Below are positions 1-5,416 of a DNA stretch of 8,663 bases, piece by piece. Numbering within the stretch: the stretch's first letter is position 1; each line of letters opens with the position of its first letter. The stretch spans positions 1 through 8,663 of the forward strand of contig CAYMUC010000111.1 of NCBI GenBank assembly GCA_964393535.1, given 5' to 3'. The notes under the pieces are model-generated. The model had not been told where the DNA came from and ran no database searches. It saw nothing but the letters and a program-made list of their open reading frames with translations. The DNA comes from CAYMUC01 sp964393535. GTDB taxonomy: Bacteria > Actinomycetota > Acidimicrobiia > Acidimicrobiales > Ilumatobacteraceae. The position numbers and the translations under genes are program-made.

Positions 1-2
1 AT

Positions 3-3000
3 GGAGTTGCTACTGACTTATCTTATGGAAAAGAATTAAATATTACGCAAAATCGAACTATGATTATTGGAGATAATTATCACTATTTGTCACAAGCTAC
101 AGAATTTACTCCATATTTTGGAGAATACCAAAATACAAATATCTACGGATCACCAGGGTATCCAATAGTTCCATTAAGAAATTCACAAAATCAATTTTTA
201 GATCCAACTGGAAATGTAGATGATTGTGGCTTTTGGATATATATGGATATTACTAAATTAAATGTATCTTTATACAAACCGTTGCAATGTAACGGCAATA
301 TTGTTAACTTTGTATACATTGGACAAGAAGATTTAGAAGCTGCTGGAGCATCGTATGATATGTGGTGTTCTAGAGCATTTGCAAATAGTGCTGCTATTAG
401 ACCACCAGGAAGTTTAAATTTTGTTTTACAGTGTACTTATCCAGAGCTTGTGCATATTTATCCACAAAGACAAGCGCAGATGAATCAAAACTTTAAAGGA
501 CAAAAAGATAGATTTCCACCGAATGATATTAAAAATAACCCAATGGGTATAGTAGATTATGCTTTTAAAAGTCAAAAAACTTCTTATGACTTAGAAACTA
601 TTCATAAATTTGTTTCAGAATTATATTCTACATATTATGGAAAACAATTCTTATTTAAACTTAATGAAAGAATATGCGCTAATTACGCTTCTCCCGATAC
701 ATTTTCTGGAGAACTTAAATATTCTTCTATTCCAACTAATGATGGTGGTTGGGTAGAATATACTAATGCTATTTTAGGATTATCAGAACCAAATTTGTCT
801 GTGTTTAGATCAGAAGATTCTAGAGTTACTTGTTTTGCTAGATTTAATAGAGATGGAGAATCAGGAGAGTTTGATACTATTCAAGTTAATCCTAATATTC
901 CAAATTATAGTGGGTTATTAGATGTATCTGTATTAGATTCTGAAGATTATGTTTCTGATGGATCAACAATATGGGTAAGGGGAGAAGTAGAAGAAAAGGT
1001 TTATTTTGTTACTGATCTAAATGCTCCTGGCGGAATTTCTCCGGCATCTGTAATAAAATTTAATAGTCCTTGTTTTATTAAATCTAGATTTGCGGATGAT
1101 TTTAGCCCACAACAAATATTAAATCTTGTTAATGGAAATTTAGCTTTATACAATAGCGGTGTTCCACAAGATAATGCAACTAGATTAGGAGTTTCATTTG
1201 TTAATATTATTAATCGTGGATCTGGATATAGAAACGGAGATATAGTTACATTTACTGGAGGTTCTCCTTCTGAAGTAGCTTCTGGATCTGTTAATGTTGG
1301 TATAGGAGGAGCTATAACTAGTATTAAATTAGTTAGCGTTGGTGATTATGATCCTAGTGGCGGACCACCCAGCGTATCAGTTTCTTCTGTAGACGGCGCT
1401 GGTTTTGTTGGAAATGCAATATTAGGAGCAGCTCCAGCAGAAACATATTGTCATATGCCACAATTAGTAAATAAGGAAATTCCTATTGATGAAAAACATA
1501 ATTTTAATATCAACGCTATTGGTTTTACAGATCTTAATAGTAATGGTGCTATTAAAAGATATGCTTCTCCCAATGCTGCTGCGATTCCAATGAGAAGCAA
1601 TGTTATTGTATATGGACCTTATTATAGCTATAATTGGGCTACTAGTTATGGTGGCGTTAAAGTAGATATTGATACTGATTTAGCCCCATGGAAATATGGT
1701 TCATTAGAATTAATGGCTTCTGTTGGCCAATCTAGAGCCCAAGCAGCATATGGAGAATCAGAAAATCCATTAATAATATCAGAAAATGGCAGCGTAAGTC
1801 TTGTTGGTATTCCAGAATATAGTTTGGGAGATAAATTAATTATTGATGGAAATGCTGTAGGACCACATATTAATAGTGTTAATGTTGTTTTTGGTGGACA
1901 AGGTATACAAACGACTTATGACTTTCAAACTTTCACACCAAAATTTGGCAAAATATCGAGCATATTAAATGATCAAATTAAATTAATCGGAGAAAATCGA
2001 CAAAAACAACTTAAATTAATAAGAGATAAAACAGTACAGTTAAATAAAATATCCAGAAAAGCATCAAGTAATAGCAAAAGCTTATCTAATAAAGAAATTA
2101 TTAGTCAATATGATACTCAGAAATCAGCATTTAAAAAGAATACTACTAATAGGTGTATTGTTGGAGAAATGTATGATTGGATGCCATTAGTAGATACTAG
2201 TGGTCAAAGAACTGTAGTTGCAATAGAATCTTTAGAAAAAACAAGAACTGAAATTGTTAATGGATATGAAAATAAAGCTATTATCAGCTTAGATGGTATT
2301 TTTAGTCCAATAAGTATATCCGGAGATGGTGGATTACCAAGATTTGCTATTCCAATTTCTTCTGAAAGTTCTTCTAATAATCTAATTAACAATAGATCTT
2401 TAAATCCTTTATTAAATCCTGGTTCTGGAGATTACCATTCCGGTCCATTTGCTGGACATTCTATTGATATATTGGGTAGAGAAAGTGGTGTTCCGGTAAG
2501 TGGATTAATGTCTAGTCTTTATACAATGAGCGAACCTGGTAAATATAGTGAAGATTATAGATTTTTAGGACTCAAAGGACCGTTGGTATTACATTCTTGG
2601 GGATATGATACTAATAATAATCCTATTCCTAATGAAAACGACACAGAAGAAGCTGCAAAAGTTGGAGTTTTTACAACTGATACTGTTCCAAGATTTCATA
2701 AAGACTGGCTTCAAAAACCAGCTACTTGGCCAGTTGGTCCTGTAGATTTAAGATTTGATAAAAGTAGAGGTGTTTGGGTAGGTGGAGGTATTGGTGAACA
2801 GGTTATTACAGCTAAATGCGTCACCACTTTTAGACCAAATAATAAGACTGCATCCTGTGAAATAATTTCAGATGCTACATTAGACGGAAATAATATTGGT
2901 GTTGGATATGCTGGTTCTTGTCTAGATAGCGCATATGTTATAGAAGCATATAATCCCAAAAGATGCGGTGCTTTAACCGGAGATTTAGTTACTTTACATA

Positions 3001-3185
3001 AAGTAGCAATATGTAGTAGTGGAAATTCTTTTGATAATAATTATGTATATATTGTAGTAAGTACTGGAGACAATAACGAAATACCAGAATCTCCACCTCC
3101 TTCGGCAACAGCAGATTCTTCTTCTCCAACCCCAACCCCTTCGACAACTTCTGTATCTCCTGTTCCGACTCCTTCGCCAACTTAA
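3..3185 (+). CDS. Very large phage virion structural protein, 5'-truncated by the window edge
   Basis: The reading frame is open without a stop from base 3, so the gene begins upstream; the Met at 60 is internal, no ribosome-binding site precedes it, and 19 in-frame codons lie before it. At least 1060 residues are present. Counting from that Met, residues about 377-456 form a Gly/Ser-rich beta domain with the GSGY...VTFTGG signature common in phage and secreted proteins. Residues about 460-628 contain YGPYYSYNWATSYGG, DLAPWKYG and TTYDFQTFTPKFG, followed by a basic, probably helical stretch (about 628-695). Residues about 815-910 contain LKGPLVLHSWGYD, WPVGPVDLRFD and RGVWVGG. I recall similar motifs in large structural proteins of environmental phages, but cannot search. 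Residues 1008-1041 are a Pro/Thr/Ser tail resembling linkers of the next gene. No catalytic motif is seen. A virion role (tail, baseplate or capsid decoration) is inferred; the exact part is unknown. Confidence 0.72.
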   Translation, partial: GVATDLSYGKELNITQNRTMIIGDNYHYLSQATEFTPYFGEYQNTNIYGSPGYPIVPLRNSQNQFLDPTGNVDDCGFWIYMDITKLNVSLYKPLQCNGNIVNFVYIGQEDLEAAGASYDMWCSRAFANSAAIRPPGSLNFVLQCTYPELVHIYPQRQAQMNQNFKGQKDRFPPNDIKNNPMGIVDYAFKSQKTSYDLETIHKFVSELYSTYYGKQFLFKLNERICANYASPDTFSGELKYSSIPTNDGGWVEYTNAILGLSEPNLSVFRSEDSRVTCFARFNRDGESGEFDTIQVNPNIPNYSGLLDVSVLDSEDYVSDGSTIWVRGEVEEKVYFVTDLNAPGGISPASVIKFNSPCFIKSRFADDFSPQQILNLVNGNLALYNSGVPQDNATRLGVSFVNIINRGSGYRNGDIVTFTGGSPSEVASGSVNVGIGGAITSIKLVSVGDYDPSGGPPSVSVSSVDGAGFVGNAILGAAPAETYCHMPQLVNKEIPIDEKHNFNINAIGFTDLNSNGAIKRYASPNAAAIPMRSNVIVYGPYYSYNWATSYGGVKVDIDTDLAPWKYGSLELMASVGQSRAQAAYGESENPLIISENGSVSLVGIPEYSLGDKLIIDGNAVGPHINSVNVVFGGQGIQTTYDFQTFTPKFGKISSILNDQIKLIGENRQKQLKLIRDKTVQLNKISRKASSNSKSLSNKEIISQYDTQKSAFKKNTTNRCIVGEMYDWMPLVDTSGQRTVVAIESLEKTRTEIVNGYENKAIISLDGIFSPISISGDGGLPRFAIPISSESSSNNLINNRSLNPLLNPGSGDYHSGPFAGHSIDILGRESGVPVSGLMSSLYTMSEPGKYSEDYRFLGLKGPLVLHSWGYDTNNNPIPNENDTEEAAKVGVFTTDTVPRFHKDWLQKPATWPVGPVDLRFDKSRGVWVGGGIGEQVITAKCVTTFRPNNKTASCEIISDATLDGNNIGVGYAGSCLDSAYVIEAYNPKRCGALTGDLVTLHKVAICSSGNSFDNNYVYIVVSTGDNNEIPESPPPSATADSSSPTPTPSTTSVSPVPTPSPT
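1188..1427 (+). other. GSGY-type beta-rich domain inside the large structural protein
   Basis: Residues about 377-456 (counted from the Met at 60) read as two related strand-turn units: VNIINRGSGYRNGDIVTFTGG, then a Ser/Gly/Val stretch, then ITSIKLVSVGDYDPSGGPP and SVSVSSVDGAGF. The pattern of a short hydrophobic strand, GSGY, then a second strand ending in Gly-Gly is a recurrent beta module in phage structural and bacterial surface proteins, where it usually occurs as repeats. Here one full and one degenerate unit can be seen. It probably acts as a structural spacer or an exposed surface domain. Confidence 0.5.
3081..3182 (+). repeat. Pro/Thr/Ser-rich C-terminal tail of the large structural protein
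   Basis: The last 34 residues are almost entirely Pro, Ser, Thr and Ala, with PTPTPSTT and PVPTPSPT near the end. Such a stretch is expected to be extended and disordered. It matches in style the linkers of the next protein, although the codons here are mixed (CCA, CCC, CCT, CCG), unlike the uniform CCA-ACA runs downstream. It ends directly at the stop codon, so it may be an exposed tail, a flexible tether, or the remnant of a linker whose following domain was lost or split off. Confidence 0.7.
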
Positions 3186-3188
3186 AAC

Positions 3189-3194
3189 AAGGGA
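3189..3194 (+). promoter_or_regulatory. Probable ribosome-binding site for the fibre-like gene
   Basis: AAGGGA lies in the 21-base gap between the two plus-strand genes, 12 bases before the ATG at 3207. The spacing is longer than ideal but it is the only purine-rich Shine-Dalgarno-like site in the gap. The tiny gap and lack of a promoter or terminator suggest that the gene is cotranscribed with the one before it. Confidence 0.45.
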
Positions 3195-3206
3195 TTTTGA
3201 AAATAT

Positions 3207-5402
3207 ATGACAGAAATTTGTGAAAATTGTGACTTATTACCAATAGGTGATAATATAGAATATTATTCTAGATACTTTAATTTACCTATAGAAATTATTC
3301 CTGGTTTTAAAAATAATGTTCCGCAAGTACTATGTCATAGTTCTAACTCCTGTGATGGTGGAGCTGGATTGTATTGGGTAGATTTTAAATGTTTTGAAGT
3401 TGTACATTGCGTATCAGTAATAAGAGATAAAATAGTTTTAGAAAGATATAGAATTCCAGCTTTTAATGAAATCGACGCTTCCGCCTGCTCTGCTTCTATA
3501 AACTTATTCAATTGTTGCATACCAACTATAGAACCTCCATACGAAGGTACAGATTGTCCAGTTTGTGATTTAGTAAATGTTAAGACTTCTGGATATCGTT
3601 ATTTTAATCTTCCAATAGAATTAATACCAGGATTTGATAAATATGATCCTCAAATATTATGTCATGACGGAAATTGTGCTAATAGTGGAGACAATAGCAG
3701 TTTATGGTGGGCTACTTTAAATTGTTTTTCTGTCGTTCACTGTATAAGAAATAATTCTAGTATAGAAGAAGAAGTTTGTACAATATATTCAGACCTATAC
3801 GATATTCCTGTAATTACTGCGATACTAATTACTCCTACTCCTACTCCTAGTCCAACAGCTACTCCTATACAACCAACACCAACACCAACACCATCTCCAG
3901 CACCACCAGGACCACCAGGACCACCAGGACCACCAGGACCACCAGGACCACCAGGACCACCAGCACCTCCGCCAACTCCACTACCAACAATAATACCACC
4001 AACTCCAACAACAAGTCCAACACCAACACCAAGCCCAACACCAACACCAACACCAACAGCCACTCCGTTAAGATGTGAACCGTGTTTAATTTTGCCAAAC
4101 CACGCATATGACGAAGATAGTTTTTATAGATACTTTAATTTACCAATAGAATTAATTCCAAATTTTGATGTTTCTATTCCTCAAATATTAAGTCATAATA
4201 CTATATCGTCTTCTATTGGTGACGATGAAAATATTATTAATTGTATTGGTTCTGGAGTTGGATTGCAATGGGCTAATTTAGAATGTCTAGAAGTTGTTAC
4301 TGCAATGTCAATAGTTAATACGAATATAGTAGCAGAAAGAAAATCTATATCTGTTTTTAGTTCTTTCGTAAGAACCGATGATAGATCTTGTGATTTTGAA
4401 ATTACCTGTCCTCCAACATCAACACCAGAGCCAACACCAACATTAACACCAACATTAACACCAACATCAACACCAGTACCAACACCGGAACCAACACCAG
4501 AAGGTCCATTACCTCCAATTGTGGGAGAATGCCCAGAAGGTTATTATTGCGTATATGTAAATCCTGTTGGAGAGTGCGTATGCTGTCCAGATGGATATTA
4601 TCTGTGTGATATATTTGGTTGTCCGGCTTATGGACAATGCACACCTGTCGATGAACCATGGAACAGCTTGTGTTATTGTGAATTCCCAAGTACTCCAACT
4701 GGTCCGACACCAACCCCATTTCAATTGGTTCCTGCTACTTGCGCTGGAACAGGACGTACTGGTGGAGGTCTACCGGATGGAGGAATTGATACAACTAATT
4801 ACACAGTTCCATTTAATGAAGGATTAATGACTATTGCATGGTCATTATTTGGAGGAGCACCAGGAACTATATGGGGAAATATCTTTGTTAAAGACGCAGA
4901 CACAGGAAATATCCTATACACATTAACAGACCTTGCTCCAGTTAATGATAATGATGTTTTTACTGCGGTTTTCTGCAAACCTCAAGGTGTTACAGAATTA
5001 GAGATTATTATAGAATGGTCAGAATTTGTAACATATCAATGGAGTTTAACTTGCAATGGAGAATTCTGTCCGTTAGAATGTGAATCCCAACAATATAATG
5101 GTGGTGGACCGAACCAAGCAGTTGATACTTATAATCTATCAGTTTCCGCAAATGAAGGTAAGATGACTGTAAGTTGGGATTTTACAAATGGTTTAGGGCC
5201 AATATCTGGATCAATTGATATAATTGATGATGATACTAATAATAGTTTATTAAATGTTACACCAGGAACAATTTTTCCAACACAAGGATCTAGTGAATTT
5301 TGTAAACCACAAGGCGTAACTGAACTAAGAATTGAAATAGGTTTTGCAGATGATGTTTCTTACAATGTAGAATTATCGTGCAATATAGAATCCTGTGATT
5401 AA
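3207..5402 (+). CDS. Cysteine-rich modular fibre/adhesin-like protein with collagen-like core and Pro/Thr linkers
   Basis: This 731-residue protein is a domain mosaic. In order it holds repeat A1 (about residues 5-104), A2 (117-191), a Pro/Thr linker with an embedded (GPP)6 run (208-288; GPP at 235-252), A3 (290-401), a second Pro/Thr linker (402-436), a ten-cysteine module (442-491), a short PTGPTPTP linker, then two beta-rich repeats B1 (512-621) and B2 (625-730). It has 40 cysteines, so an extracellular or virion-surface protein stabilised by disulfides or bound metal is likely. No signal peptide or membrane segment is visible, which fits a virion protein released by lysis. GPP repeats form collagen triple helices, so the protein may trimerise like a tail fibre. 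Gly-Pro-Pro runs and Pro/Thr linkers are known in phage fibres and bacterial surface proteins. I do not recognise domains A or B as named families. A receptor-binding or virion-decoration role is inferred from architecture and from its place just after the large structural gene. Confidence 0.7.
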   Translation: MTEICENCDLLPIGDNIEYYSRYFNLPIEIIPGFKNNVPQVLCHSSNSCDGGAGLYWVDFKCFEVVHCVSVIRDKIVLERYRIPAFNEIDASACSASINLFNCCIPTIEPPYEGTDCPVCDLVNVKTSGYRYFNLPIELIPGFDKYDPQILCHDGNCANSGDNSSLWWATLNCFSVVHCIRNNSSIEEEVCTIYSDLYDIPVITAILITPTPTPSPTATPIQPTPTPTPSPAPPGPPGPPGPPGPPGPPGPPAPPPTPLPTIIPPTPTTSPTPTPSPTPTPTPTATPLRCEPCLILPNHAYDEDSFYRYFNLPIELIPNFDVSIPQILSHNTISSSIGDDENIINCIGSGVGLQWANLECLEVVTAMSIVNTNIVAERKSISVFSSFVRTDDRSCDFEITCPPTSTPEPTPTLTPTLTPTSTPVPTPEPTPEGPLPPIVGECPEGYYCVYVNPVGECVCCPDGYYLCDIFGCPAYGQCTPVDEPWNSLCYCEFPSTPTGPTPTPFQLVPATCAGTGRTGGGLPDGGIDTTNYTVPFNEGLMTIAWSLFGGAPGTIWGNIFVKDADTGNILYTLTDLAPVNDNDVFTAVFCKPQGVTELEIIIEWSEFVTYQWSLTCNGEFCPLECESQQYNGGGPNQAVDTYNLSVSANEGKMTVSWDFTNGLGPISGSIDIIDDDTNNSLLNVTPGTIFPTQGSSEFCKPQGVTELRIEIGFADDVSYNVELSCNIESCD
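3219..3518 (+). repeat. Repeat domain A, copy 1 (RYFNLPIE domain)
   Basis: This covers residues about 5-104 of the fibre-like protein. It starts with a CxxC (C5, C8), then RYFNLPIEIIPGF (22-34), PQVLCH (39-44), C49, and a W57-containing strand followed by KCFEVVHC (C62, C68). It ends with C94, C103 and C104. It is the N-terminal copy and is joined directly to copy 2 without a Pro/Thr linker. The family is unknown to me; the conserved cysteines and one His suggest disulfides or a metal site. Confidence 0.75.
3555..3779 (+). repeat. Repeat domain A, copy 2 (RYFNLPIE domain)
   Basis: This covers residues about 117-191. It has CxxC at C117/C120, RYFNLPIELIPGF (131-143), PQILCH (148-153), C157, WW at 167-168 and NCFSVVHC (C173, C179), ending near C191. 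Copies 1 and 2 share both the LCH and VHC cysteines. The segment after C191 is short and leads directly into the first Pro/Thr linker. Confidence 0.75.
3828..4070 (+). repeat. Pro/Thr-rich linker 1 with collagen-like core
   Basis: This covers residues about 208-288, an uninterrupted Pro-rich stretch. Alternating Pro-Thr and Pro-Ser pairs flank a central collagen-like GPP block and an APPPTPLP segment. The DNA is built largely from a six-base CCA-ACA unit and is much richer in C than the surrounding sequence. It should form an extended, stiff stalk between repeat A copies 2 and 3. The many Thr and Ser are plausible O-glycosylation sites. Long antisense open frames over it are by-products of the codon periodicity. 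Confidence 0.85.
3909..3962 (+). repeat. Six exact 9-bp tandem repeats encoding (Gly-Pro-Pro)6
   Basis: The unit GGACCACCA is repeated six times without a single base change, giving GPP at residues 235-252. Gly-Pro-Pro is the canonical collagen triplet and is triple-helix forming, so this is a candidate trimerisation core. Perfect identity at the DNA level, including silent positions, points to recent expansion by slippage or recombination. Confidence 0.93.
4074..4409 (+). repeat. Repeat domain A, copy 3 (divergent, longer)
   Basis: This covers residues about 290-401. It has CxxC at C290/C293, RYFNLPIELIPNF (308-320), PQILSH (325-330), and then an insertion of about ten residues before C346. 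GLQWANLECLEVVTA follows, with C360 kept. Relative to copies 1 and 2, Ser329 replaces the LCH cysteine and Ala366 replaces the VHC cysteine. It ends at C395 and C401. It is isolated between two Pro/Thr linkers. Confidence 0.72.
4410..4514 (+). repeat. Pro/Thr-rich linker 2
   Basis: This covers residues about 402-436, a run of Thr-Pro pairs with interspersed Glu, Leu, Ser and Val (for example PTLTPTLTPTSTPVPTPE). The DNA consists of imperfect CCA-ACA hexamers with variants such as ACA-TTA. It joins repeat A copy 3 to the ten-cysteine module. Confidence 0.82.
4524..4685 (+). other. Ten-cysteine module (EGF- or granulin-like in appearance)
   Basis: Residues about 440-493 contain C442, C448, C457, C459, C460, C467, C472, C478, C489 and C491. 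The spacing includes CPEGYYC, GECVCCPDGYYLC and CYC. Such dense, even-numbered cysteines with CPxG turns resemble small disulfide-knotted domains such as EGF or granulin modules, but the spacing does not match one I can name. It lies between Pro/Thr linkers, as expected for a compact extracellular module. Confidence 0.5.
4740..5069 (+). repeat. Repeat domain B, copy 1 (beta-rich)
   Basis: This covers residues about 512-621. A GTGRTGGGLPDGG turn leads into alternating hydrophobic strands, with MTIAWSLFGGAPGTIWGNIF, then a DADTGN turn and FCKPQGVTELEIIIEW (from 589), ending TCNGEFC. It has four cysteines (C512, C590, C616, C621). The FCKPQGVTEL motif is identical in copy 2. It looks like a beta sandwich of the sort found in fibre tips and lectin-like domains, but that is only a fold guess. 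Confidence 0.7.
5079..5396 (+). repeat. Repeat domain B, copy 2 (beta-rich)
   Basis: This covers residues about 625-730. It repeats the order of copy 1: GGG turn, NEGKMTVSWDF, a DDDTNN turn, FCKPQGVTELRIEIGF, then ELSCNIESC. It has four cysteines (C625, C699, C725, C730) in places equivalent to those of copy 1. The gene stops one residue after the last cysteine, so this is a complete terminal domain. It is the likely distal, ligand-facing end if the protein is a fibre. Confidence 0.7.
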
Positions 5403-5404
5403 GG

Positions 5405-5416
5405 AAAACTAGTTTT
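5405..5416. other. Palindrome in the convergent 12-base intergenic gap
   Basis: AAAACTAGTTTT is a perfect 12-base palindrome spanning the junction between the ends of the plus-strand fibre gene (stop at 5400-5402) and the minus-strand methyltransferase gene (stop at 5415-5417). It is followed by T-runs on both strands. It might help a weak bidirectional transcription stop, but the stem is short, A/T-rich and leaves almost no loop, so a terminator call would be speculative. Confidence 0.3.

Noticed and set aside
1..39. Short ATG-initiated frame from base 1 ending in TAA at 37-39
   Set aside because: It is only 12 codons, lies in another frame of the large structural gene and has no independent support.
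60..62. ATG at 60 as the true start of the large structural gene
   Set aside because: The same frame is open for 19 codons back to base 3 with no stop, and there is no Shine-Dalgarno-like site before 60, so the gene most likely starts outside the window.
3737..4107. Long antisense open frames rich in Gly-Val or Leu-Val over the Pro/Thr and GPP region
   Set aside because: They are mirror images of the CCA-ACA and GGA-CCA-CCA codon periodicity; their composition is pure low-complexity and they lack credible starts.
3828..4514. CRISPR-like array in the tandem repeats
   Set aside because: The repeats are in-frame 6- and 9-base coding units without spacers, palindromic repeat ends or cas genes.
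4402..4827. Open frames on both strands over the second linker and the ten-cysteine module
   Set aside because: They are shadows of the fibre gene, which has clear repeated domains in its own frame throughout.
3207..5402. Diversity-generating retroelement target in the fibre-like gene
   Set aside because: There is no reverse transcriptase, no template repeat and no adenine-biased variable copy of a 3' segment in the window. The repeats are internal domain duplications.
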